Positions 43,935 through 52,237 of a DNA stretch of 64,000 bases are shown piece after piece. Both the position numbers and the translations under genes were made by a program. The stretch comes from CALGLS01 sp965222105 (lineage in GTDB: Bacteria > Bacteroidota > Bacteroidia > Chitinophagales > Saprospiraceae): positions 1 to 64,000 of the forward strand of contig CBDCTQ010000022.1 in the NCBI GenBank assembly GCA_965222105.1. The letters are read 5' to 3'. The notes beneath the pieces were generated by a model that was not told the origin of the DNA, made no database searches, and was given only the letters and a program-made list of their open reading frames with translations. Numbering within the stretch: the first letter of the stretch is position 1; every line of letters begins with the position of its first letter.

Positions 43935-45209
43935 CTAATACCCATACTTCTCCTTCCAATTCCCTTTGAGTTTCTGACGTATTTTCTCTTCTGCCGGATT
44001 CTTTCCGGGGTCGTAAAAAGTCTTTCCTTTGATCTCATCGGGTAAAAATTCCAATTCTGTAAAATTGCCGTCGAAGTCGTGGGCGTAGCGGTACTCTTTG
44101 CCGTAGTTGAGGTCTTTCATCAATTGGGTGGGGGCGTTGCGGATGGGTAGGGGGACGGGGAGGTTGCCAGTCTGACGCACCAGGGTTTGCGCATTTTTGA
44201 TGGCGAGGTAGGTCGAATTGCTCTTGGGAGAAGTGGCGAGGTATACGGCGCATTGCGACATGATGATGCGGGCCTCCGGCAATCCCACCGCCGTAGCTGC
44301 CTGAAAGGCGGTGGTGGCCAGGAGCAGGGCGTTGGGGTTGGCCAGGCCAATGTCTTCGGAGGCAGAGATGATCATGCGGCGGCAGATGAATTTGATATCT
44401 TCGCCGCCCTCGATCATGCGTGCCAGCCAGTAGACGGCGGCATTGGGGTCGGTGCCGCGGATCGATTTGATGAAGGCCGAAATGATGTCGTAATGTTGTT
44501 CGCCGCTTTTATCGTAGAGGGCGATGTTTTGTTGTATCAGGTCGGTGACCAATTGATTGGTGAGTACCATTTCCTCATCCCCCTGTTGGAAATTGGTGAC
44601 AAGTTCGAGGATGTTGTAGAGTTTGCGTCCGTCGCCACCGCTGAAACGGAGTATGGCATCGTATTCCGCTACTTTGATCTTTTTTATCGAAAGGTACTCG
44701 TCTTTGGTCAGGGCGAGGTCGATCATCTGGAGGAGGTCTTCTTTGGCCAGTGGCTTGAGCACGTAGACCTGCGCTCTGGACAGCAGGGCCGAAATGACCT
44801 CAAAAGAGGGGTTTTCGGTGGTAGCACCGATGAGGGTAATGATCCCTTTTTCGACCGCCCCCAGGAGGGAATCCTGCTGGGATTTGCTGAATCGGTGTAT
44901 TTCATCGATAAAAAGGATGGGGTTGGGCCGGTTGAAGAACTGCTGATTTTTGGCTTTGTCGATGGCGTTGCGGATATCTTTTACCCCCGAGTTGATGGCG
45001 CTGAGAGACTGGAAAGGCCGCTTAAGTTGATGCGCTATGATGCCGGCCAGGGTCGTTTTGCCGACGCCGGGAGGCCCCCAAAGGATGAAGGAGGGAATGT
45101 TGCCCGAGTCGATGGCCTGCCTTAGTACGGCTCCTTTGCCCACCAGGTGTTGCTGTCCGATGTATTGGTCGAGGTTGAGGGGGCGCATTCTTTCGGCAAG
45201 TGGTTTCAT
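43935..45209 (-). CDS. rarA: Replication-associated recombination ATPase RarA/MgsA
   Basis: A 424-residue AAA+ clamp-loader-like ATPase that acts at stalled replication forks. It begins MRPLNLDQYIGQQHLVGKGAVL, has Walker A WGPPGVGKTTL, Walker B ILFIDEIHRFSKSQQDSLL, sensor I ATTENPSFEV and the long C-terminal tetramerisation region (LYDKSGEQHYDIISAFIKSIRGTDPNAA). The length and motif order are normal. It is transcribed divergently from the sigma-factor operon, with a gap that holds the microsatellite and paired GTAATTTAGAGC repeats near 45237 and 45297. Confidence 0.95.
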   Translation of the reverse strand: MKPLAERMRPLNLDQYIGQQHLVGKGAVLRQAIDSGNIPSFILWGPPGVGKTTLAGIIAHQLKRPFQSLSAINSGVKDIRNAIDKAKNQQFFNRPNPILFIDEIHRFSKSQQDSLLGAVEKGIITLIGATTENPSFEVISALLSRAQVYVLKPLAKEDLLQMIDLALTKDEYLSIKKIKVAEYDAILRFSGGDGRKLYNILELVTNFQQGDEEMVLTNQLVTDLIQQNIALYDKSGEQHYDIISAFIKSIRGTDPNAAVYWLARMIEGGEDIKFICRRMIISASEDIGLANPNALLLATTAFQAATAVGLPEARIIMSQCAVYLATSPKSNSTYLAIKNAQTLVRQTGNLPVPLPIRNAPTQLMKDLNYGKEYRYAHDFDGNFTELEFLPDEIKGKTFYDPGKNPAEEKIRQKLKGNWKEKYGY

Positions 45210-45326
45210 TTTATAGCAGTTTTAGAGCAAAATTAAGTAATTTAGAGCCATCGCCGGAAAAAATCGAAAGGGCCCCAACCCGATGCCAGGTAATTGCGTA
45301 ATTTAGAGCGAATACATACTCAGAAA

Positions 45327-45334
45327 TATATTTG
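45327..45334 (+). promoter_or_regulatory. Probable -7 element of the sigma-factor operon
   Basis: TATATTTG fits TAnnTTTG. Transcription from here would place the in-frame ATG at 45398, the 17-unit microsatellite and the sigma-factor start at 45611 all on one message. The -33 part is not clear. Confidence 0.35.
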
Positions 45335-45442
45335 TAGAAAACAGCGGCGAAAATTTTCAACCGCTAAAGTTTTCGCTCAGGGTTGAATACAGATTTAATG
45401 AAAGATAATGTAACTTCTGAGAACCATCAGGAACACCAAAAA

Positions 45443-45578
45443 ACCACAACACCACAACACCACAACACCACAAAACCACAACACCACAACACCACAACAC
45501 CACAACACCACAACACCACAACACCACAACACCACAACACCACAAAACCACAACACCACAAAACCACAAAACCACAAC
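45443..45578. repeat. 17-unit 8-bp microsatellite upstream of an ECF sigma factor
   Basis: Seventeen perfect-length tandem units of ACCACAA[C/A] fill these 136 bases; four units end in A instead of C. Eight is not a multiple of three, so each gain or loss of a unit shifts the reading frame. At present an open frame runs from ATG 45398 (MKDNVTSEN) through the repeat, as His/Gln/Thr/Pro-rich residues, into the sigma factor without a stop. The sequence on either side (45210-45442) is otherwise non-coding. Confidence 0.85.
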
Positions 45579-45610
45579 CCCCTAAAATTGACCAACCAGA
45601 AAAGAAACAA

Positions 45611-46174
45611 ATGGCGTTAAACACTCAATTGATAGCGGATTGTCGCCGTGGTGACCGGAAGGCTCAGTTCCAACTGTATCGCAGTTGCTTTCCCCTGCTT
45701 ATGAGTGTATGTTTGCGTTACCGCAAAAATGAGAACGACGCAGCAGAAGTCCTCAACACGGGCTTTATGAAAATCCTAACCAACCTCGACAAATATCAGG
45801 ACGCCATACCCTTCGAAGCCTGGATACGCCGCATTATGATCAACACCCTGATTGACGATTTTCGGAAAAACCGAAAAGTCAGGGAACTCATAGAAAACAC
45901 CGACTTTGAAAAGGAAGAAATTTTTACGGAACAAGTTGACTACAACGAAGCCGACCGCAGATTCGACGCCGAAGAACTCCAAACCATGATCCGCCAACTG
46001 CCCCCCATGTCGCAAAAAGTGTTCAACCTATACGCCATCGATGGTTATACCCATAAAGAGGTGGGCAAAATGTTGGGCATCAGCGACGGTACCTCGAAAT
46101 GGCACCTTTCCTTTGCCCGGAAAAAATTGCAGGACATGGTGAGGAATGCCATGCGGTCTTCAAAAGTTATTTGA
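45611..46174 (+). CDS. ECF-family RNA polymerase sigma factor
   Basis: A 187-residue extracytoplasmic-function sigma factor. Region 2 covers about 8-80 (QFQLYRSCFPLLMSVCLRYR, DAAEVLNTGFMKILTNL, WIRRIMINTLIDDFRKN) and region 4 about 125-180 (LPPMSQKVFNLYAIDGYTHKEVGKMLGIS, then KWHLSFARKKLQ). I start at the ATG at 45611, whose MALNTQLIADCRRGDR matches family N termini. In the present sequence the frame also extends upstream through the microsatellite to ATG 45398, which would add ~70 repetitive residues. The gene heads an operon with a membrane/beta-barrel protein 1 bp downstream and a lipoprotein, so it probably responds to an envelope signal. Confidence 0.88.
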   Translation: MALNTQLIADCRRGDRKAQFQLYRSCFPLLMSVCLRYRKNENDAAEVLNTGFMKILTNLDKYQDAIPFEAWIRRIMINTLIDDFRKNRKVRELIENTDFEKEEIFTEQVDYNEADRRFDAEELQTMIRQLPPMSQKVFNLYAIDGYTHKEVGKMLGISDGTSKWHLSFARKKLQDMVRNAMRSSKVI

Positions 46175-46175
46175 T

Positions 46176-47702
46176 ATGGAATATAGCAATATCGATAAGT
46201 TATTTAAAAACAAGCTGGAACACCGGGAGGTGACATTCCGGGATGCCTACTGGGCGGCGGCCGAAAAGCTGATCGCCGAGGAGGAGCGCAAAAAACGGCG
46301 CCGACGTTTTGGGTGGTGGCTGCTCTTGCTGCCCCTCGTCGTGGGAGGGTTTTGCCTGGTACTGTATTGGAGCCCGGCAACTGCTGATTTGCCATCCTTT
46401 CAGAAAAACACCCTGATGGAAACCGTTTCTCCATCAGACGGATCACAAACACGCTCCGAAAACACAACGGAGCAAGCCACCTCCCAGCTTCCGCCAAATA
46501 CAGAATCGACACCTGAAAACACCTTGTTGGAAAAAACCGACGCGACTCTTGTGCCAGCAAATACCACCACCACCGCCGATCCATCCGGTTTTCCGAAAGG
46601 AGAACAGCCCGCAACATTCCCTGCTCCTGCTTTGAATACTCCTGCTAATACGGGAACCAATAAACAACCTGTGAGGCAGAAGCCTCAGGCACATCAACTG
46701 CCGGCTACTCATACCAATGTACCTGCGGAACTTATCCGGGATCGCGAAGATGAAAAATTGGTATCCGACAATACTGTTACGGGCTTGAATCCTTCTGAGG
46801 AGAAGCCACACCCTTTGAATGCCGGCATCCAAGCCATCGCCCAACTCGAATTACCGGTGTTGGATCTATTGTTAGAGGCATCAGATCCAGCACCCAAATC
46901 GGTTATAAAAAAATGTAAGACCCAGCGGTTTCGATGGGGGGCCACGGGAAGCATCATTTCTGCATTTGATGGCAGTATCAGCAACTATCGTTTTTCGGGA
47001 GCCAATGCCGGACTCAGTTTCAATTATCGTTTCCACCCTCGCTGGTCGGTCAATGCCGATCTGTTGTACGAATTTCGGCGCAAGCACGCTGTATTCCCCA
47101 ATGGCAGCGATACCCTGAAAACCAACATCCGTCAATACAGCTTTGGAATAGAAGACCGGGAGGTCGAACTGGTGTTGAACCATGCCCACCGGATGGTGAT
47201 CCCTATCACTGCCCGATACCACTTCGGGCGGCACCTCGTAGAAGCTGGCGGACAAATTGCCTATGTATTTGGCCTGAAAGGTGCGTTGACGGATCAGACA
47301 TCCAGCCCGCTGGCAGACGAGGAAAGCGACAGCAAAAACACCTGGTTGAATCTCAAAGGATTCAATCCTTTTGAACTAGGTGCGGTGGCCGGGTACCGAT
47401 TCAAATTGTCCGACCAACTCAACGTTGGACTTCGGGTGGTATGGAATCCCGGAAAAAAAGCGATTACCAATGAAATCTCCGATTCGAGTGGCTCACAGGA
47501 AGACAGATTTGGCGGTGACGGCCCTTGGGATCCCTATGCCAATAACGGTGTAGAAAGTGTGGAGCCGGGCTCGAGCCCTCAGGAGGAAAACAACCCCGAC
47601 ATCCCGCTGGCCATCAGCAATTCCCTGAATTTTCAATTGGGAGCACAGTACTTTTTTGGCGCCAAGCCACGATATACCTATAAACCACTGCTGGAACTAT
47701 GA
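46176..47702 (+). CDS. Inner-membrane protein with periplasmic linker and C-terminal beta-barrel-like domain
   Basis: A 508-residue protein starting 1 bp after the sigma-factor stop. Residues 1-45 are polar and very basic at the end (RKKRRRRFGWW), then one membrane helix at about 46-66. A ~175-residue Thr/Pro/Asn-rich linker follows. Residues ~246-508 resemble an outer-membrane beta-barrel of the PorT/OmpA-like kind (RFRWGATGSIISAFDG, HPRWSVNADLLYEFRR, MVIPITARYHF, VEAGGQIAYVFGLKG, ending FQLGAQYFFGAKP). Position suggests the N terminus binds the sigma factor as anti-sigma, while the barrel-like part senses the outer envelope. That is inference; no known anti-sigma domain signature is seen. 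Confidence 0.6.
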   Translation: MEYSNIDKLFKNKLEHREVTFRDAYWAAAEKLIAEEERKKRRRRFGWWLLLLPLVVGGFCLVLYWSPATADLPSFQKNTLMETVSPSDGSQTRSENTTEQATSQLPPNTESTPENTLLEKTDATLVPANTTTTADPSGFPKGEQPATFPAPALNTPANTGTNKQPVRQKPQAHQLPATHTNVPAELIRDREDEKLVSDNTVTGLNPSEEKPHPLNAGIQAIAQLELPVLDLLLEASDPAPKSVIKKCKTQRFRWGATGSIISAFDGSISNYRFSGANAGLSFNYRFHPRWSVNADLLYEFRRKHAVFPNGSDTLKTNIRQYSFGIEDREVELVLNHAHRMVIPITARYHFGRHLVEAGGQIAYVFGLKGALTDQTSSPLADEESDSKNTWLNLKGFNPFELGAVAGYRFKLSDQLNVGLRVVWNPGKKAITNEISDSSGSQEDRFGGDGPWDPYANNGVESVEPGSSPQEENNPDIPLAISNSLNFQLGAQYFFGAKPRYTYKPLLEL

Positions 47703-48850
47703 TGAAAAAAATATTTCCGATAATTCTCCTTACACTGACAATGATCTCCTGTAGCCGGGAAAATCTGGACCTGGCTGCCGAGGAAGAAGATCCGGTATTT
47801 TGGATAACGGCCAGTCTGGATGGAGAACAGTTGGAGATCCGTGCAGGACAGGACGATTTTTACATGTTCAGCGATCAGTCGACCGAACATGATGGAACCT
47901 ATCAGTTTACTAGTTCATTTTCAAAATTGGATGAATGCGAGGAATATTGTGAAGAATCTTTTGGCATCTATTTCTCCCGGATAAATGAAGAAGTACTCAA
48001 CAGTACTTTTTCTAACACAAACGATTTGGTTGCCGAAATCGGCTTTCCTTTTACCTATCAACTGATTTCCATCGATTCCACGTTGTTGGGGTTCAATGGT
48101 TACCGGATCGAATACTTCGACCGTACATGGACGAACGATGCTAACCTGGGTTCCAGTTGGACGGGGAGCATCGGGTTTGGGCCGGGATTTGAATTGATCG
48201 ACACCATAGATGCGTTTTCTCCAATACCCACCACCCTCGAAGTGAATATGTTGGAGGATGGCAATTCGATTTGTTCTTCGAGTTACAGCCGGTTGGTTTC
48301 ACAGGCATTTGAAGATAGTTGTTTTATCGATGTTGAATTTTCAATTGAGGGCGATGTGCTGTCTGCCGCCCCTCCTAATAACAATCCGGCTACATACGAT
48401 TATTCCTGGGGCAACGGTGGCGATACACCGCAAATAACCGTTACCGGCGATGGAAATTACTGTCTGACGATCACCGACAACGCAGGATGTCAATTGGAGC
48501 GCTGTGTGTGCATCATCAATTTTGGGCAACCGGATATGCGATATGTGTCGGCTGCTTTTTCTTATCAGATAGAACTGCTCCAAACCTGGCAGTTCGACGA
48601 AAGCAGCATCCCCAATTCTGTGGCCTTTGTTTATACAGATCCGGAGGGAGAAGTATTTCGGTCTGATGCCCGTCCACAGCCAGCAAGCACTTCCTTTAAT
48701 ATCCAGGAAATTGCCAATTATGAAGCCAACGAAAATGGCCGACCAACCCGTGTGATCCGCGCAACGTTCAACTGTTCGCTTTTCAATGACAACGGTGAGG
48801 AATTGCAGTTGGAAAACGGAGAAGCCTTTTTTGCAGTTGCTTTACCTTAA
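47699..48850 (+). CDS. Putative lipoprotein of the sigma-factor operon
   Basis: A 383-residue exported protein with a lipobox (LTLTMISC, Cys18) and an acidic N terminus of the mature form. The body is beta-rich with internal Cys pairs (LDECEEYCEESFG, CQLERCVCI). The middle part, including TYDYSWGNGGDTPQITVTGDGNYCLTITDNAGC, resembles the SprB/gliding-type repeat stretch found in Bacteroidota surface proteins. No enzyme motif. The ATG overlaps the upstream stop by 4 bp, so it is coupled to the membrane/barrel protein and probably works in the same signal path. Confidence 0.65.
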   Translation: MMKKIFPIILLTLTMISCSRENLDLAAEEEDPVFWITASLDGEQLEIRAGQDDFYMFSDQSTEHDGTYQFTSSFSKLDECEEYCEESFGIYFSRINEEVLNSTFSNTNDLVAEIGFPFTYQLISIDSTLLGFNGYRIEYFDRTWTNDANLGSSWTGSIGFGPGFELIDTIDAFSPIPTTLEVNMLEDGNSICSSSYSRLVSQAFEDSCFIDVEFSIEGDVLSAAPPNNNPATYDYSWGNGGDTPQITVTGDGNYCLTITDNAGCQLERCVCIINFGQPDMRYVSAAFSYQIELLQTWQFDESSIPNSVAFVYTDPEGEVFRSDARPQPASTSFNIQEIANYEANENGRPTRVIRATFNCSLFNDNGEELQLENGEAFFAVALP

Positions 48851-48936
48851 AGAAATTGATTGCCTGTCTACCGACAGATAGAATTGATTGATGTTGAGTT
48901 TCAGCTACAGCTCAATAATTATTAATTTAGTAATTA

Positions 48937-48968
48937 TTGATTATTAAATGTGTTTTATGTTATCTTTG
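48937..48968 (+). promoter_or_regulatory. Bacteroidota promoter for the ZU5-like lipoprotein gene
   Basis: TTG at 48937-48939 and TATCTTTG at 48961-48968, spaced by 21 bases, fit the consensus. The ATG is at 49065, giving a ~90-base leader. The surrounding 48851-49064 sequence is AT-rich and otherwise empty. Confidence 0.55.
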
Positions 48969-49064
48969 GTCTGAAATGAAGGTAAATTTCGGTTAATTCA
49001 AACAAAGTCGCCTTTTTTCCGTCTAACGGGGTTGAAGGTTTAACCGAAATTAAAAAACAGTCAA

Positions 49065-50006
49065 ATGAAGTCAAAGATACACTCCAACTACTTGCTTTTC
49101 AGTTGTTTATCCCTGTTTATATTCATTGTTGGAACCGGCTGCAAACTCGACGATACTTCCCCCAATCCGCAGGTTGTACACGGCTATGTTTCGCTCGACG
49201 CCTTGTACCTGGATGGCGGACATATGCAACAAACCTTTGTCAGAAACGCCGGCCAGGAAGCCGTATTTACCACTGAAAACGGAACCAATGTCAGCGTCGA
49301 TGCGGGAAGCCTTAAAGATCAAAACGGCAATGCGGTAACCGGAGATGTGGAGATGCGCGTCATAGAGGTAAATTCGAAAAGCGATAGATTGCTCAGCAAC
49401 CGGCCATTGCAAACCGACGGAGGAACGTTGTTAGAATCGGCAGGCAGTTTTTCCATTACTGCCTTTGTAGACCAGCAACAACTAACCATCGACGACGGAC
49501 TTTCTCTTCTATTTGCCGCCGACGCTCAAACAAGTGCCTTGTCGGACCTGGACGTATACTACCACGTCGGCAATGGCACTGGCTGGGAACCAGCGACCGA
49601 CAACAGTACCCTATCACTGGAAGACATTACCGGTGGTCAGGCCTTCGACTTGTCCTCTACCCGTCTGGGATGGATGTCTGCCAGCCAGCCGCTTCAGTCA
49701 ACCAATGGAACAACCTCCGTATCCGTTTCGATCAATAAAGACCCTGCCGATATGCTCGAACTTAAAGTGTATCTGATTTTCGATGATTTTCAGGGTATGG
49801 CAGAGCTACCGCTCCTCGGCAATACTTTTTCGGCAAGTGGTATTCCCTTAAACGAGAACGCATCGCTGGTAGCCATTGGGTTGGACAAATTCCGTTTTTA
49901 TTTCGACCACGAACCCATTACCATTACTTCCGACTTTTCTACTGAGCTCAATTTGAGGAATTATGAGAAAGAAACCTTTTTTTCCCTGATCCGGAGTATT
50001 GATTGA
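49065..50006 (+). CDS. Putative lipoprotein with ZU5-like beta domain
   Basis: A 313-residue exported protein with a lipobox (IVGTGC, Cys26) at the end of a long hydrophobic leader. Residues ~65-165 contain a ZU5-like sandwich: AVFTTENGTNVSVDAGSLKDQ, then GDVEMRVIEV and the FSITAFVDQQQLTI strand. ZU5-like domains in Bacteroidota lipoproteins are usually surface or periplasmic and of unknown function. No operon partner is obvious; a canonical promoter lies upstream. Converges on the GMC oxidoreductase with a 33-base gap. Confidence 0.6.
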   Translation: MKSKIHSNYLLFSCLSLFIFIVGTGCKLDDTSPNPQVVHGYVSLDALYLDGGHMQQTFVRNAGQEAVFTTENGTNVSVDAGSLKDQNGNAVTGDVEMRVIEVNSKSDRLLSNRPLQTDGGTLLESAGSFSITAFVDQQQLTIDDGLSLLFAADAQTSALSDLDVYYHVGNGTGWEPATDNSTLSLEDITGGQAFDLSSTRLGWMSASQPLQSTNGTTSVSVSINKDPADMLELKVYLIFDDFQGMAELPLLGNTFSASGIPLNENASLVAIGLDKFRFYFDHEPITITSDFSTELNLRNYEKETFFSLIRSID

Positions 50007-50039
50007 TTGGGCGCTGCTGGAGGTCAGATCGCTGCGCTG

Positions 50040-51740
50040 TCAGAGGTCAGACTGTTTCAACAATTCAATGGCGTGATTGGCTGCCCTGGCAGTAATGGCC
50101 ATAAAGGTGAGGGAAGGGTTTTGGGTGGAAGTAGAAGTCATACAAGCCCCATCGGTTACAAACACATTGTTGCAGGCATGCAGTTGGTTCCACTTATTGA
50201 GGAGGGAAGTGTTGGGATCGTGGCCCATCCTCACTCCGCCCATTTCATGGATGTCGAGGCCGGGAGCTTGGGCGGTGTCGATTCGTTCTATTTCTGTGCA
50301 ACCAGCTCGTTTGAACATTTCCGAAAGTTGCTCGTGAAAATCCTGGAGCATTTTTTCATCGTTGTCGTCGTAGTCGATGGAAATATGCGCCAAGGGAATA
50401 CCCCATTCGTCTTTTTTGGAAGCATCCAGTGCGATGTAGCTCGACTCTTTGGGGATGGTTTCCGCCATCATGCGGCCTCCTATGGTCCAGGGTTTCCATT
50501 CATGGGTATCCATCAGGTTATTGTATAAATCAGGGCCGACGCCTTCCTTGTTGACCGATTTGGTTCTTCCGGCTGCCACCGAAATGGCATAGCCGCGGAG
50601 GAAGTCAGTTTCTTGCCTGGCCACGTTTCTGAAGCGCGGCATATAAGCGTTGGTGGGGCGACTGCCCTTGGGGCGCCGGTCTTTAAAACCTTCATAAACG
50701 GCCGACACGATGCCCCGGTAGTTGTGGAAGGCGACGTATTTGCCCAATAAGCCGTTGTCGTTGCCCAGCCCATTGGGAAAGCGGTCGGAAGTAGAGTTCA
50801 GCATTACCAGATTGGAGTTGATGGCTCCTGCTGTAACAAAGATCACACGTGCATAGTACTCTGTAGTTTCTTTAGTGTTGGCGTCGACTATACGGACACC
50901 GGTAGCCTTGTTTTCAGATTTGTCAAAAATGATGGAATGCACCACCGAAAAGGGCCGAAGGGTCAGGTTGCCCGTTTTGGCGGCCCAGGGAATGGTCGTC
51001 GAATTGGCATTGAAATAGCCGCCGTAGGGACAGCCACGCCGACATAGATTTCTGTTTTGACAAACGGCGCGGCCTTGTTGTTGGAACAGTTCGTTGGTTT
51101 CCGTCACGTTTGCACAGCGGCCATAGATCACATGCCGGTTGGGGTAGTGCTCCCGGACTGATCGTTGGAAATGTTTTTCGACACAGTTCAACTCCCAGGC
51201 TTTCAAAAACTCGCCATCGGGCAAGGTGTCCAGCCCATCTTTGTTGCCCGACACACCGATGAAGCGCTCCACATGGCTGTACCAGGGTTCCAGGTCTTGG
51301 TAGCGGATGGGCCAATTCACGGCAAAGCCATCGCGGGCCGGGCCTTCAAAGTCGTAATCGCTCCAGCGTTGCACCTGTCGGGCCCACATGATCGAACGTC
51401 CCCCCACCTGGTAGCCGCGTATCCAATCGAAGGGTTTGTCCTGGATGTAGGGGTGTTCGGTATCTTTGACGAAGAAGTGCATGGCGTCTTCTTTGAAGGC
51501 GTAGCACCGGCTGATGATGGGGTTGGCGGCTTTTATGGCATGCGGAATACGGCCCCGGTGCGGAAACTCCCAGGGACGTGTGTTTGTTGTTGGGTAATCG
51601 ACGAGGTGTTTGACGTTGCGCCCTCTTTCGAGCAAAAGGGTTTTGAGTCCGTGATCGCAGCACTCCTTGGCGGCCCAGCCACCGGTCATGCCGGCTCCTA
51701 TGACGATGACATCGTAATGGTGATCGGTATTTTTAGACAT
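50040..51740 (-). CDS. GMC-family oxidoreductase (gluconate-2-dehydrogenase-like large subunit)
   Basis: A 566-residue FAD enzyme of the glucose-methanol-choline type. The dinucleotide motif is VIVIGAGMTGGWAAKE, followed by LLERGRNVKH; the N-terminal GYQVGGRSIMWARQVQRW and the C-terminal GGVRMGHDPNTSLLN, then TDGACMTSTSTQNPSLTFMAITARAANH with the active-site pair, complete the family pattern. Such proteins oxidise sugars or glycosides at ring hydroxyls with a small subunit. The next gene on the strand is that small subunit, then a TIM-barrel isomerase. No cytochrome c subunit is visible, so the electron acceptor is unclear. Confidence 0.88.
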   Translation of the reverse strand: MSKNTDHHYDVIVIGAGMTGGWAAKECCDHGLKTLLLERGRNVKHLVDYPTTNTRPWEFPHRGRIPHAIKAANPIISRCYAFKEDAMHFFVKDTEHPYIQDKPFDWIRGYQVGGRSIMWARQVQRWSDYDFEGPARDGFAVNWPIRYQDLEPWYSHVERFIGVSGNKDGLDTLPDGEFLKAWELNCVEKHFQRSVREHYPNRHVIYGRCANVTETNELFQQQGRAVCQNRNLCRRGCPYGGYFNANSTTIPWAAKTGNLTLRPFSVVHSIIFDKSENKATGVRIVDANTKETTEYYARVIFVTAGAINSNLVMLNSTSDRFPNGLGNDNGLLGKYVAFHNYRGIVSAVYEGFKDRRPKGSRPTNAYMPRFRNVARQETDFLRGYAISVAAGRTKSVNKEGVGPDLYNNLMDTHEWKPWTIGGRMMAETIPKESSYIALDASKKDEWGIPLAHISIDYDDNDEKMLQDFHEQLSEMFKRAGCTEIERIDTAQAPGLDIHEMGGVRMGHDPNTSLLNKWNQLHACNNVFVTDGACMTSTSTQNPSLTFMAITARAANHAIELLKQSDL

Positions 51741-51749
51741 GGTTCGAAA

Positions 51750-52220
51750 TTAGGTCGCAGCACAACCATCATACCCTCCCGGTACGAACTGGTAGTCGAG
51801 GTAGTTGGTCAGAAAATGTTCGGAAGTGGTCAGGTGTTCTGTGGCCAATGATCTGGTGGTGGTTAGGAAGTAGTCGATGGCTTTGGTTGGTTCGCCTTTC
51901 GGCAAATCGGTGGGCAGTTGCTTATGGGTATTCCAGTCGATCTGAAAAGCTGCCAGACCTTCGCAATACCGTTGAATATCTTCCGGGGGATAGCAATTGT
52001 TGAGAACGGTCAGGATGAAATCGGCTGTGGTTTCGGGTGTTTGAATGGGGCTGTTTTTGGTGGGCAATATCTGTTCGGCCATTACTTTTACAAATGACTT
52101 TTGAGGTTTATCCAATGGCAGGTTTTCATATATTTTTTCCGGCTCCACGTTGCAGTAGGGGAGGAAGGGCAGTGTGGCGGTGCCGATGGCGATGTTGCGT
52201 ATGGCGGCTCTTCGTTTCAT
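51750..52220 (-). CDS. Gluconate 2-dehydrogenase subunit 3-like protein
   Basis: A 156-residue small subunit of the GMC dehydrogenase. It has a twin-Arg type leader (MKRRAAIRNIAIG), which predicts Tat export of the folded complex, and the family core MAEQILPTKNSPIQTPE plus LYDYLDYQFVPGG-like ending (TNYLDYQFVPGGYDGC). It lies 9 bp upstream of the GMC gene, so the two are co-expressed and the small subunit carries the large one to the periplasm. Sugar specificity is not readable from sequence. Confidence 0.82.
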   Translation of the reverse strand: MKRRAAIRNIAIGTATLPFLPYCNVEPEKIYENLPLDKPQKSFVKVMAEQILPTKNSPIQTPETTADFILTVLNNCYPPEDIQRYCEGLAAFQIDWNTHKQLPTDLPKGEPTKAIDYFLTTTRSLATEHLTTSEHFLTNYLDYQFVPGGYDGCAAT

Positions 52221-52237
52221 TGTATTTTGATCATTGA

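Noticed and set aside
45357..45620. Minus-strand VVLWCCG-repeat frames
   Set aside because: They are reverse readings of the 8-bp microsatellite in three frames.
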